NCBI RefSeq assembly: GCF_018143015.1
Contig: NC_054755.1
Location: 11,758,124 to 11,822,123 of the forward strand
Reading direction: 5' to 3'
Origin: Lytechinus variegatus
Lineage: Eukaryota; Echinodermata; Echinoidea; Temnopleuroida; Toxopneustidae
DNA: 64,000 nt
Part shown: in pieces, positions 40,701-50,530 of the stretch
Layout of the letters: the number at the start of each line of letters is the position of its first letter
Numbering within the stretch: the first letter of the stretch is position 1
Translations under genes and position numbers: made by a program
Notes under the pieces: model-generated
Told to the model about the DNA's origin: nothing
The model's database searches: none
Seen by the model: the letters and a program-made list of their open reading frames with translations, nothing else

Positions 40701-41084
40701 CTCATGACAGAAGTCATTGATGAGGTGGTAACTGAGGAGGTCGTTGACTTGGTTACATTCGTCTTCATTGAGGATCCAGACAGAGGGATCGATCGTTCAG
40801 GCGACAGGGATGAGGTTGGGCCTTCGTACGAAGAGGATGGTGATACTGGCGACGATGGGGATGATGACGACGGTAGTAAACTTAGCGAAGTTACGACCAT
40901 CCCGCCAGCGGTTAATGTCACAATTGGTGCATCAGAGGACGGTGAATCAGAGGAAACGGATGACTGGTACCCACCGTGTCCCATGGGACTTCCGGTTTGC
41001 TCTGGTCAGGTCTACAAACCGAGCATCTACACCATCATAGTATTGATATTTTCAGCACTTGGAGCTTCCTGCGTAATCATTTGA
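37776..41084 (+). CDS. Secreted/cell-surface leucine-rich-repeat protein with GPI-like C-terminus
   Basis: 1102 aa in one uninterrupted exon. Residues 1-22 form a signal peptide (MACTSLQSLMIVLITLASGV). CPENCNC begins an LRRNT cap. From about 50 to 885 there is a long array of LxxLxLxxNxI repeats of about 22-24 residues. NPWHCGCHIEELK... begins an LRRCT cap at about 891-940, with the conserved C-x-C and two later cysteines. Then comes an acidic stalk with a repeated VTE motif (about 955-985) and an Asp/Glu run, and finally PSIYTIIVLIFSALGASCVII. This ends in a hydrophobic tail with no cytoplasmic residues, preceded by a small-residue CSG site: the layout of a GPI signal. The architecture recalls chaoptin-like proteins and, in outline, lamprey VLRs; ligand unknown. 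There is no TIR domain, so it is not a Toll-like receptor as it stands. Confidence 0.9.
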   Translation: MACTSLQSLMIVLITLASGVTACPENCNCYRNRLTWTNTMDCSDGGFHDIPSQLHPSIGEVRMNNNFIREIKPGSFAGASYVQVLSLATNLIERVDPQGLSGLSNLRELTFAANRIKDISFLSGTFLPALDSLILGRNPISIIPPSVFEYLPNLRDFSLNKANLQDLTDARITAQRISVSENDIWRFGRDAFARPHEVRAIVCNECAFRHLPYMGNLTALQVITLQNNRIATIDNAAFASFQSIETLDLSGNKITQVSAFRNLPTLHHLDLTENVISHIPSDSFENIPKFESLNLRFNHLTSYSCPVFIRQSLLLNNNDLKEFSGENLDLTTLIIINLMNNQNLRNVTIANATSLQYLYFDDCAIRNIELTDCPILNYVNAETNDLRSLSAFHDLPKMRYLMLKNNFIDSIGENGLDGLPELHTLDLSDNRFSAIPLLPELPLLTDLDLSYNKIESLTFEFVVNLPNLKELILTGNRLKTIPVFPNIPFLETLSLSENSITYIEESPFDDLPTLTRLEMTDCNLTSMASLGPIPSLHLLILNRNQIREVDVGFLSSVPNMKLLNLANNEIAFLPAALPTPSINNLNFTNNAISVIDNFAFIQCAKMSSLDISNNLVETLDFMIYISSQSLWISVNYNKVRGFPVTGIPDNVAYLSLEGNQIETISPISFAFSSRLFSLSLAKNNIKHISSHSFVGCSLLSSINLGGNPLESIAGDAFMGLTELKFLVMENIPLPTFPETLFATLPNVIYIHFRNTSAVSTSLLQFPKILSLTLGNQQMNSVPNITAPRLQSLDVSHSTLTRIPTKVFTNHRYVSVLRLSYNHIANINEGDFENAYKLFEVSLDNNRIVSVAPGSFGPFIAIHAIDLQGNELTHLDLGLSFTNTFQDIDLSGNPWHCGCHIEELKEVLMKQRAHMDPVYCASPPELAHQKITSLDISDLGCLNDNETETSGDLDNETIIDVVTETVYDIVTEMEYELMTEVIDEVVTEEVVDLVTFVFIEDPDRGIDRSGDRDEVGPSYEEDGDTGDDGDDDDGSKLSEVTTIPPAVNVTIGASEDGESEETDDWYPPCPMGLPVCSGQVYKPSIYTIIVLIFSALGASCVII

Positions 41085-41131
41085 GTGCTTCACGTCCATG
41101 TTCACGGGATTCGTACCGAAATGGATTTCCT

Positions 41132-41137
41132 AATAAA
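41132..41137 (+). terminator. Polyadenylation signal of the LRR gene
   Basis: AATAAA 48 nt after the stop codon, the nearest canonical signal. Confidence 0.55.
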
Positions 41138-41149
41138 ATATATTGACAG

Positions 41150-43490
41150 CAGGTGGAGAAATTGAAAAAAACAAAACAGTTAATGTGATTAAGCTAGGAC
41201 GGATCCAGGATCTTCAAGGGCCTTAGCAAATTTCTCGTATTAATTATGAACTTTAAGCTATCCATTATGCACCTGCAGTACTAAAGCTAGTCACACCAAT
41301 GAAATCGACTCCTACCCGATCGATGGTGTGCCATTGAATAAAACGAATTATATCCTACATAAATTAAATCCTAGATAAATTAAATCCTGTATAGTGATTG
41401 GTTCAAATAGCATCACGTGACCAAATATATTCTAGCTGTGCTGCTGAAACAAAACGCCCACTAAAGAAAATTTCGCTTTTTTCTTAAATTTGAAACCGTC
41501 GTCGATACCTGGCAATTGGTTATGGTATCCTGCGATCTAAATACTTGTTGTTTGTAGGCCTAATTAAAACTTCCGCATACTATTTCATGACTAGAATTCA
41601 AATTTTGCGACTTGAAATTATGCTGTTATGTTTTTTTCTATGTGTAACGAGAGAAGAGAAGAGAGATGTAAAGAGAAGTATCGGAGTTATTTAGTAACAT
41701 CCAGGCCATGGGAACGATTTTTTGATGAGTGGTGGTTCGGAGGCAAATTTGACAAGTAAAAATAAAAAGGTTTTCACTACAAAATGACGATGACTTGGTC
41801 TAAATTTTTGCTTACTAGCATACCAACCTGTTTACGGGGGGGGGTTGCCTATGGTGTATAACACACGCAGCTCCTCCGCTTCACTGGGCCATGGTAACGT
41901 CGCGTCGGTTTCTTAACAAAAACATTATGCTATTCAGTCCCTTATACCACCTCGTTTAAATAAACTATTGTGTCAACTTTTGGGTATTCACGGTAAGAAT
42001 CACGTTTTACATACTTCACTTTAAGTTAAGTATGTATATAGACTGTAACAAGGTGCGAATGAAATTTTGTCTAAAAAAATACAAGCGAAAAGGCAGGAAG
42101 TAATTCCTCAAAAGCTGTGCGCACCAGAATCGGTAGACTAGCTTAGCCGGGATAATATAGGAGCGCCTTGGGCACCTAGCAAGGTGGATACGAGCGCTCT
42201 ACAAATCCTATATATTTTTATTATCTCCATATGCTTAAAGTAAACTAAAACTTAAGGAGAGATTAATCTGAGGATTATGGAAAGTATAATCCAAATCTGA
42301 TATGTTAAGGAGGAGACAACAAAAATCTGTAAAATAGAGGGTTAAAATCTGAAAATTGTGTAAAGATAGAAGGAGAGCATATTCAACGAAATCAGCAATT
42401 TAGAAAACATGTTCGCCTATTTGAGGAACCCTTTTTATGTAAGAAGTGTTGCAAGACTTTTCAAACTTCCATAACTCTCTTATTGTACAACTTATTTTGA
42501 TGAAACTTAATTATATTGGTCCTCTAATTTTACCATTTCCAATAAGATTTCTTATCTCATTAGGTTATGGTTTCCTTTTATTACAAAGTCCCTATGGACA
42601 TCATTCATGCCATGCCACTATTCTTGAACTCAAACATCTTTTATTTACACGTTTCTTATACGTGTTCTTTTGTATAGATATTTTCTGCTTTTACGAAACT
42701 TGTTGCAAGGGTCAGTTCTTTAACAATCTGGATTTTTTTATCATATTTTTGTCATGTTTTTATTCTTTAAGTCGCACAATCAATTGATTATATATTTTAA
42801 TCGTTAATTGTTTAATTGTATAGTTTTGGGGTAATAACATTTTATTCTTACGAGGTCTTTTATGTATCGATATTACCATTTTAATTAATTATGTATATTC
42901 ATTGATAGTACTCTTTTATTTGTATATGTTAAAAAAATCGACCAAAAACGAAATAAATTCATGTTTTTGTACATATTGTAACGCGAGTTTAGCTTAGATA
43001 ATAGACAATTCAAATTTTTTGTCATATTTGTATGTCAATCGGAATTTGGTACACGCTACAAGTTTTGTCTTGTGGGTATATTTACAATATATACTTAACC
43101 ATCGTGTTTGACATCTAACAAAATCTAGACTGGCTTTTTAATAGAGTAATGAGTCCACACTTTCAGATCTCGAAGTGTATAGACTAGAACAATTAGAATA
43201 AATGAAATTCCGATAAACATGATAAAAGGTTGCCCTTTTGGGTGTCTTTAATTGTATTTGGCCAAAACCCAGTTCATAATATAGTAAACGACAAAATTGA
43301 TAAAAGTTTCTGCAAATATTAAATTCGACTTTATAGGAAAATTCTGCGATCCATGTTCAAATTTCACTGGAATTCTGACATATTTTACGTCACGTGATAA
43401 TATGCAGATTATAATTATGATGTTGTAATATTTTAATCAATATCCTGATTTTAATAGTTGCAGTTAAAAAACAAAAACAGAATAAAGTTG
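41150..43490. other. Non-coding stretch with a SINE fragment
   Basis: Apart from the SINE body at 42090-42212 and a foldback-family scrap near 42450-42500 (TTCAAACTTCCATAACTCTC), no exon or element ends are seen. The open frame at 42446-42787 starts in that repeat scrap and has no recognisable domain. Confidence 0.3.
42090..42212 (+). mobile_element. SINE body, tRNA head missing
   Basis: GGCAGGAAGTAATTCCTCAA through GATAATATAGGAGCGCC to ACAAATCCTATAT matches 4067-4190. The copy is 5'-truncated. Confidence 0.75.
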
Positions 43491-43499
43491 AACTTCCAG

Positions 43500-43735
43500 T
43501 GTAAAAACGCTTTACACACTATACGCTGTTTGCGAAATAAAACTTTACAGTATTTTTTTTGAAAGGTTTAAGTTTTAAAGTGTATAACATATGAAACATC
43601 AAAGTTGAACTTTTAATATTTAATCTTCAATAAACTAAGCATTGTTGCTTAAACTGTTAAACAACAACTGTTAAGTTCATATGTGATAAAGAGTGTTGCA
43701 TACATTTTTAAACAACGTTTTAACAGTGTACAGTC
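43500..43735. repeat. Cluster of TTTAAAC/TTAACAGT palindromic words
   Basis: Starts GTGTAAAAACGCTTTACACAC and ends AACGTTTTAACAGTGTACAG. The ends (GTGTAAAAACG / CGTTTTAACAGTGTAC) pair loosely, so it may be an old MITE related to the arrays at 30770-31260. Confidence 0.45.
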
Positions 43736-43949
43736 ACCCCAAAGGAACCGACTCCACGGCCCTGTCTTACTAAGAGTTACAATGATTGATCCGATCAATC
43801 GCAAATATGGACGGCCAGCAACGTCAACATCTATTATTTGTTCAAAATATTTTCTAGCTATGATGTTTCTAGCAACAGCGAGTTTTCTGTCAGTGTCATG
43901 GAATGAATCCTACTAAGCAGCAAATGCATTGAAAATGCAAGTCAAATCA

Positions 43950-44101
43950 CAACGAAGTCTTTGTCGAGGGATCGTGAATCGGAACAGCAGTTTCGTCCGA
44001 CTTTTCAGAGCTGACGGAAAATCGCCAACATGTCGTTGGTCAAGAGTTACGGACGAAACTGTTGTTTCGACTCACCGACCCTCGACAAAGACTTCATTGT
44101 C
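43950..44101. mobile_element. Hairpin MITE
   Basis: AACGAAGTCTTTGTCGAGGG... at the left pairs with ...CCCTCGACAAAGACTTCATT at the right, with inner arms AGCAGTTTCGTCCG / CGGACGAAACTGTTG. A related, less complete copy is at 46574-46722. Confidence 0.7.
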
Positions 44102-44302
44102 ATGAAGGGGAATTGACAATAGGTTGTCTACGTTACACAAAGCGTCTGCGTATAGCTGTTTCGAAAACTCCTGATTGATAGTGAGCTTAGACCATTTCTT
44201 GAAGTATTTAGCAATCGAATTGCAAGTCCTGAGTTGAATAATTAAATATATATATATACTCGGTGGGATTATGTACGTATGGTTCTGTGATCGTCTTCAT
44301 AG

Positions 44303-47300
44303 TCATGAATCAGCAATATCAATCGTGACTTGTTGCAATGTTCCCGTGGTCGATGAAGTGCTGCGCGATGTGGAGCGGCTATCCGTTCCAACTTGCCTGA
44401 TCACGTCCCGGAAAAGGCTGTCGATGGATCCTATCCCAGAACTCCGTGTTTCTTCCGAGCTGTTCGTTCTCGTTCTCGATGTTGTCTGAAGCTGCTTTCG
44501 CTTGCGCCGTTTGTCGTCCGATTTCGGCTTCGAAGGCGTCGATGATGACGAAAGCGGCACCAATGCCATGGAGGTCGTCGGCTTGTTGTTTGTTGGTTTT
44601 TTGAAGGATTTCTTGAAGATAATCGCTTCAACCTTCAAGTATAGATAGTTTAGAATCTCCTCCTGCAACTGGACAATGGAAAATGCCGATTTGGTGATTT
44701 AAACCTTAGATCTAGAACTTTTAGTAATGATAGCTCATACAAAAAAAAAACGGAAATGACATTCAGGATTTGATTTTTCAAGTAGAATTTTTTTTTTTTT
44801 TTTTTTTGGGGGGGGGTAAAGCTCATGTAGAACGCGTAAATGTCATTTATGATAATCCATTACTGGACAAGCTTAAAATTTCCTTTGTCTTTATTTGAGA
44901 TATTGTTTGGTATCAAGAGCTAATATAATGTGTTTACAGATACTCCGATAGATAAGCAATTAAAAACATTCACAACCACTGTTTTGTGATTATTATTTAA
45001 AAAGCTCAGAGCAAAAGATAATGCTTTTATCCGTTCAAGTACCCGGACATCGGACCCCATCGAGCTGCAAGTCTAAGTACCTCTCTTGGTCATCGATGTT
45101 GATGCTGGAATAAACTTTCACATACTAATTGATTTTTAATCTTTCGAACAGGTACTCAATATTTCGAAACACTTGTAGGCATTTCTCAAGTAAAATACAT
45201 CATTAAAGGTCAAGTCCACTTGAGAAAAAAAAAGTTGTTTTGAATCAACAGAGAACAATCAGACAAGCATAATGCTGAAAATTTCATCAAAATCAGATGT
45301 AAAATAAGAAAGTTATGACAGTTTGAAATTTCGCTTATTTTTCACAAAATATAATGCACAATTTATTCACATGCATATGAGAGAATCGATGATGTCCCTA
45401 CCTCACTATTTCTTTTGTTTTTTATTGTTTGACTTTTACAATATTTCAATTTTTACAGATTTGACACATTAGGACCAACTTGACTGAACCATAATGTTAA
45501 GCAATGGTATCTCCACATGTTCAGTGAGAAATTAAACTTTGTTTCACAGGACAATGAGGAGAAAATAAGATCATTTCATATTTCAAATAATAAAATACAT
45601 AAGAAAAAGTGAGTGATGTTACAGTTCCCTCATTTGCATACCGACCAGGATGTGCATATACCTATTATGTGAAATTAAGCGAAACTTAAAAATGTCATAA
45701 CTTTTTTATTTTACATCCGATTTTGATGAAATATTCAGTGTTATGCTCGTTGGATATTTCTTTTTTTATTCAAATCAACTTTTTGTTTGGGTGGACTTGT
45801 CCTTTAAAAGGCTCACTTTGATGTCTTCCTGAAGTCTAACCGCTTCGTCATTATTCGCGAGGTTCCGACATCGATCGCGGAGTTTCGGAAAATGTTTGCG
45901 AACCCGATCTTCGAGCATGACATTCGCCTGAAATTTCCTACCGGAATCGAGCTCCGAGGTCGACGCCGCCGATGATTTCGAATTGTTATTTTTGTCGACG
46001 TCGAGTAAAGATTCCATACTCAATGATTCCAGAGGGGCTTTGATGTATAAAGAAAATAAAGCACACAGAAAACGACTGGTAATTTTTTTTATATAAACAT
46101 GAGCGTTTACGATGACAATATAAAAAGCGTTTTGTTTTGTTATTTATTTTTGAGAAAAAATCACGTCTGCACGATGTGTTTACAGAATTTCCCACTGACT
46201 GAAAATCGAAAGAATGTACCCATTATGAACTAGGCTTAAAGGGATGCGCAGATATTTAGGAATAATAATTTCATCATAAGAATGTGGGACAGCAAGAGTG
46301 AGAGAAAAATAGGGATCGAAGGGTGTTGTATAGAATGACAGACGAAGACAGACATTATAGATAAGAACGGCAGAGACAGGCAGAGAAAGACAGGCAAACA
46401 TAGACAGAAACACAGAAAGAGAGAGCAAAACACACTCACCCACGCACACACCCACGTATAATTTGAATAGATAGACATGTAGACATACATAGAGAAGGTG
46501 AAGGCAGTCAGACCTACGGGCATGACATATAGGTCTGACTGCCTTCTCTACGTATGTCTACATGTCGAAATTTGGGGAATCAAAACAGCCGTTTCGTCCT
46601 GGACTCTGGGCAAAAGGCATAATTGCAACATCTCTTCAGCTCAGAATCCTACGACGATCAGCTGCTGTCCCGGGTTCGCCGATTTTTCGACAAAGACCTT
46701 TCAGCAATCCATTGTGATTTGACGGGCGTTTACAATAGATTTACTACGTTGTAGCATCCATCCCCGTTGCAATCGCGAAAATCGCTATTAATAGAGACAG
46801 GGAGCGAGAGAGAATTCGTATCAACATAGTAAACTTGCCATCCGTCCTCCTCATCCTTCTCGATTCAAATCTTTATACAATGTAGTTTCAGTGCTCCTAA
46901 GATTTTTACCTCCTCCTCCTTCTCTTTCTTCTTGTGTTAGTGGTGATTGTGTTTGTGTTGTTGATGATGACATGTCGATGGTGGTAATATTGTTGTAAGC
47001 TTCGTGATTGTGTGGGTGATGTCATAGGACATGTTGCTGGTGATGCATGTAATGTCGATGATGATGTTCATAACGATGTTGCCTTGTTGATGGTAGAGCT
47101 GCCGGTTATGATGGTCAGATGGTGATGTTGACGTGTTGATGATGGCGCTGTTGATAGTGGATTCAAAGATGACACGAGTTGACAATGGTGTTTGAGATAT
47201 ATTGATGTAATGATGTTGACAAATTAATTCTTATTGGCGAACTTACAGGTTTGGGATTTTAGTTCCATTCACAAAATACGATCAAAGTGAATTGCAGAGT

Positions 47301-49695
47301 CAAAATACCATGGCCCGTATTCTGATAGCAGGTTTAACTTAAACTCAGGTTTAAATTTGTGGTTTAAGTATGGGAAGCCAAAAGTGTCCAAATTTTTATT
47401 AAGTTGTATGTTTCGTATGTTTGCTGTGCTCTTTCCTGATTCATCGATGGTAAAGACAATCATTTATTTATTCTTCCTAGACAATTATGAATGATTTGAG
47501 AGCCAAACGGAGCTGAAGTATGATAGATCTACTGTTAGTGATTTATGTAACAATTGGCTTCCCATACTTAAACCACAACTTTAAACCTGAGTTTAAGTTA
47601 AACCTACTATCAGAATACGGGCCCATGAGTTCAACATGCTAAATGTCGACCATGATTATGCATAAAATTGAGGGTAAACGGGAACTGAGGTGAACAAAAA
47701 TGAATTTGGTTAAGATAAGTATAGGACCTTTAAAGATAAAGATATTGATATTTGTCTGGGTGACATTTCTTGTAAATTTTGTGGTAGCATTTGATGATGG
47801 TGTATGATATCGATAATGATGTCGATATTTTGATGACGGTATCAGTCTATTGATGGTATTTAAGATTAATGGTGGTGTTAATGTGTTTGTTGATGGTGTT
47901 TGTGCTGATGATGGCGATTGTGTTGTTGATGATGACGATGGTAACAACGACACCTACAGCAGCAATAAGGAGACAAAATAACATTTAACTTATTTCCCTT
48001 AACAAAGAGTGCTCCTCCCTCTTTCACTGACATTCACCTTTGAACTTTGACCTGATGAGTCCTCTCAGACAACTAGATGATGACACTATCTCTTTCTTCG
48101 TTCTCATCCTCTCCTTGGTTACCGCCAACAGATGGCGCTCTAGCATCAGATTGGCGCGGTCTGTCGCCAGTTGTTCGATCGCCAAGTTTAGCTCCTCTGT
48201 CAAATATCTGCAGTGTAAATCGAGTTCAAAGTGTTTTTATCGTAAAGAGGAGAAATTAAAATAAAAGAAGATGAATAAAAAGGAGGAAGGGATAGAAGGG
48301 TGTCAGAAGAGGAACCTGGGTCATGAATTTAATTTAATTTAGTTTATTTGGCATCCCAATAATTTTTGCATCTGCCAAATATTCTGTTCGAAACAAAAAT
48401 ACAAAGTAGTACAAAAAAAAAAACAATTTGAGGAACAAAGGAAAAGCAAACTAACAAGGTATAACAAGATATAACAAATTATTTAATACAAGTAATTTTG
48501 AATGTATAGACATCTACAAAATATGATTCTCATTTCGTATAATATCGATAAACGTTATTATTCCTATTTAGGCTCTGCCCATTTAATCGAATATTCACTA
48601 GTTTTAAGCCATCTTACTTAATACGATTAGATGAACTGTTTGATGACCAAATTATCATAATTTGACAAAGTAAAAAATAATGGACAGACAAAGTGGAAAT
48701 CGAAGCATCTGGGGTCCAGATGCTTCAATTCTGGGCAATAGACATAATGGGAAGTTTCTAACGAAGTGGGTATTATTAGACGAAGTTACACCAAACTTGA
48801 ATTGCACCGAGTCAATAGTAGACCAAACGGGTTTAGCCCAACTGGTATTAGACTACCTGAGAAGCAAACCAACTGCTTGTAATTTGCATCTAATGGTTTT
48901 GCCAAAGAATCAAAGAAATCTTCAAAATCGGGAATTTCCATTTCGATCTACCTGTGTTTGTTGAAAGCCTTTCCCATCTTTTCTCTTCGCTCATCTATTT
49001 TTCGAATCATTTCTCTCTGATCCCCATGGGGATCAAAGTTATTTCTATGATAGCTTGCTGGGCAACCATGGTCATCGTCGTCGTTGTCGATGAATAGGTC
49101 AACAACGGTGGGCACGGAAAATCTGAAAGAATAAGAAACAGATAAGAAAGACTGCATTGAAATTCAAAAGCAAATAATTTTGGTCAAACTGGACTAGACT
49201 CTACAGAGGAAGGGGGCAAAAATAATTTAGGTCTAATCATTTAGAAACTGACAAAAATAATCCACAAATCGTCACGATCCTTCGCACTTTGAAAAAGATT
49301 TTGATGGTGATGGTGCACCAGGAGTTGGTATTAGTGATGATGATGATGATGACGGTGGTGGTGGTGGTGGTGATGATGATGATGATGATGATGATGACGA
49401 TGATGATGATGATGGTGGTGGTGATGTTGATGATTATGATGATGGTGATGAAGATGATGATGGTGATGGTCATGGTCATGAATGATGATGGTGGTGGTCA
49501 GTGGTGGTGTTGGTAGTGATGATAAAAATAATGATGAAGAAGAAGGAGGAGGAGGAGAAGAAGAAGGAGGAGGAGAAGAAGAAGGAGGAGAAGAAGAAGA
49601 AAAAAAAGAAGAAGAAGAATGAGTCACATATCCTACCTACTGTCTGTCCTCTTCTTGTATAGATAAAACTGTTGAATTTGATCCACAGCTAACAT
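44303..49695 (-). CDS. Unrecognised coiled-coil protein, five exons
   Basis: My assembly: exons 49637-49695 (from ATG), 48952-49122, 48038-48207, 45817-46037 and 44303-44668. Every junction has GT-AG signals and matching phase (2, 2, 1, 0); the total is 987 nt, 328 aa plus stop. It starts MLAVDQIQQFYLYKKR. An acidic patch (IDNDDDDHG) follows, then a heptad-rich coiled coil (YLTEELNLAIEQLATDRANL), a second helical segment (LEDRVRKHFPKLRDRCRNLA) and a Ser/Lys/Arg-rich tail with RSSGIGSIDSLFRDVI. No catalytic domain, signal peptide or membrane segment. I do not recognise the family. Upstream X-box-like and CRE sites would suit a ciliary gene, as an inference. The ATG may not be the true start, because an acceptor-like CAAG lies at 49701. 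The introns contain MITEs, a hairpin and trinucleotide arrays. Confidence 0.7.
45207..45803. mobile_element. TTAA-flanked long foldback element, copy 2 (intronic)
   Basis: Starts AGGTCAAGTCCACTTG and ends GGTGGACTTGTCCT with TTAA on both sides (45203-45206, 45804-45807). Long matching stretches with 10920-11522 include AGACAAGCATAATGCTGAA and CATTTGCATACCGACC. It lies in the last intron of the coiled-coil gene, 9 nt from the donor side of exon 45817-46037. Confidence 0.85.
46474..46566. ncRNA. Candidate pre-miRNA-like hairpin
   Basis: GACATGTAGACATACATAGAG... on the 5' side pairs with ...CTACGTATGTCTACATGTC on the 3' side. Inner arms GCAGTCAGACCTA / TAGGTCTGACTGC flank a 13-nt loop. The 93-nt size, about 38 bp of near-continuous pairing and one small bulge suit a miRNA precursor. 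It could equally be a tiny MITE. Located in an intron of the coiled-coil gene. Confidence 0.4.
46574..46722. mobile_element. Diverged copy of the hairpin MITE
   Basis: Shares ACAGCCGTTTCGTCCTGGAC-type inner sequence and the terminal CGACAAAGACCTTTC...ATTGTGATTTGAC with 43939-44101. Pairing between the two arms is mostly lost. Confidence 0.5.
46930..47220. repeat. Degenerate GTT/GAT minisatellite
   Basis: Irregular (GTTGATGAT)-like repeats. A second block of the same type is at 47780-47945. Both are in the intron between exons 48038-48207 and 45817-46037. Confidence 0.75.
47312..47623. mobile_element. Harbinger-like MITE with long terminal inverted repeats
   Basis: GGCCCGTATTCTGATAGCAG and about 65 further bases (including TTAAACTCAGGTTTAAA) are mirrored at the right end, closing with TATCAGAATACGGGCC. 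The trinucleotide CAT flanks both sides. The ends resemble those of the 2-kb element at 51152-53213 (GTATTCTGA). Confidence 0.8.
47780..47945. repeat. Degenerate GAT/GTT minisatellite, second block
   Basis: Same composition as 46930-47220, separated from it by the MITE at 47312-47623, so one longer array may have been split. Confidence 0.65.
48670..48905. mobile_element. Fragment of the GTCTAATNACCA foldback family
   Basis: Units such as TAGACGAAGTT, TAGTAGACCAAACGGG and CCCAACTGGTATTAGAC match the right halves of 4881-5225 and 28827-29222. A short hairpin (GAAGCATCTGGGGTCCAGATGCTTC) sits at 48702-48726. Confidence 0.5.
49330..49620. repeat. GAT/GGT then GAA/GGA trinucleotide arrays
   Basis: (GAT)n with (GGT) runs to about 49515, then a purine (GAAGAAGGA)n tract to 49620. 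They fill the intron between exons 49637-49695 and 48952-49122. The purine tract ends 16 nt from the donor of the first exon. Confidence 0.95.
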
Positions 49696-49892
49696 GATTT
49701 CTTGAAAAAGTAATATAATATTTTTTTTTTAAACTTGATCTATATTATCTTCAGCATTTCGTGTACAAGTTCGTTTTGAAGAAAAATATTTTCTATAGTC
49801 AGATCGTCAAAATTTAGCCCCTCTTATCTCTTCTCGCTGCATGCTTTCCAAATTTTACCAACACAAAAAGCGTATTTCACAGCATTTGCGCC

Positions 49893-49934
49893 GTTACCAA
49901 GGACACGAGTTGGATGATGATCGCGTGACGTCAC
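49893..49934 (-). promoter_or_regulatory. CRE and X-box-like sites upstream of the coiled-coil gene
   Basis: GTGACGTCAC (49925-49934) is a full palindromic CRE. GTTACCAAGGACAC (49893-49906) has a perfect first half of the RFX X-box consensus and four of six bases in the second half. They lie about 200-240 nt upstream of the proposed start codon in a GC-richer patch (49840-49960), so a promoter is likely here. Confidence 0.45.
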
Positions 49935-50145
49935 AATGCATCAAAGGCTTATGATGCGCAAAATGCACAATATATATATATCAGACAATTAAATCATCAT
50001 CATCAATCGGCAGATAAGACTTTTTTTTTTGCTGTTATTTTTTTTTCTCAAATGACATCCCCCTCCCCTAGAATTTTCTGGCTCCACCCCTGGTTTTATT
50101 TCACATTATCGTGTTTATATGAATTAAACGTTTCTTCCAGATGTA

Positions 50146-50380
50146 CACTCTTAAAACAAATCAGTCAAATTGACTAGACAAGTAGTCAGCTGGGAGCAAC
50201 TGATATGGCAATCACTGATATTCACATTTCTGACATATATTGTAGTCAGAAATAACTCTGTTCTAGTAGAATATGACTAGAAAATAGTCAAATATGACTA
50301 GAATAACAGTTGCACCCAGCTGACCCTATTAACTAGTTTTTACTGATTTACTGAGTTTTTACTGATTTGTTTTTAGAGTG
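50146..50380. mobile_element. TA-flanked MITE with CACTCTTAAAACAAATCAG ends, copy 1
   Basis: Starts CACTCTTAAAACAAATCAGT and ends ACTGATTTGTTTTTAGAGTG, flanked by TA on both sides. Internal words (CTGGGAGCAACTGATATGGC, AATATGACTAGAAAATAGTC) are nearly identical in copy 2 at 53256-53472. Confidence 0.85.
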
Positions 50381-50401
50381 TACAATAGAAATGGTAATAA
50401 T

Positions 50402-50530
50402 TTTATGAAATATTTCGTACAGCGCTTTTCTAAGCGCTGCATACTATTACCCCGGCTTTTAGCACGGCTACCCTGATCGGCGCTCGAGCATTCAAGCAAT
50501 TTCTTCCTGCCAGATACCCATTTACTACAC
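50402..50530 (-). mobile_element. Diverged SINE body, minus strand
   Basis: The minus strand reads ATCTGGCAGGAAGAAATTGC and then AGCCGGGGTAATAGTATGCA, matching the core of the SINE at 3938-4197 with a different 3' part (CAGCGCTTAGAAAAGCGCTG). Confidence 0.6.

Noticed and set aside
37776..41084. Toll-like receptor or lamprey-type VLR gene
   Set aside because: No TIR domain or cytoplasmic part, and no sign of segmental LRR cassettes nearby; only the general layout is shared.
49237..49627. Met/Val-rich and His/Ser-rich frames
   Set aside because: Translations of the GAT/GGT and GAA/GGA arrays in an intron.
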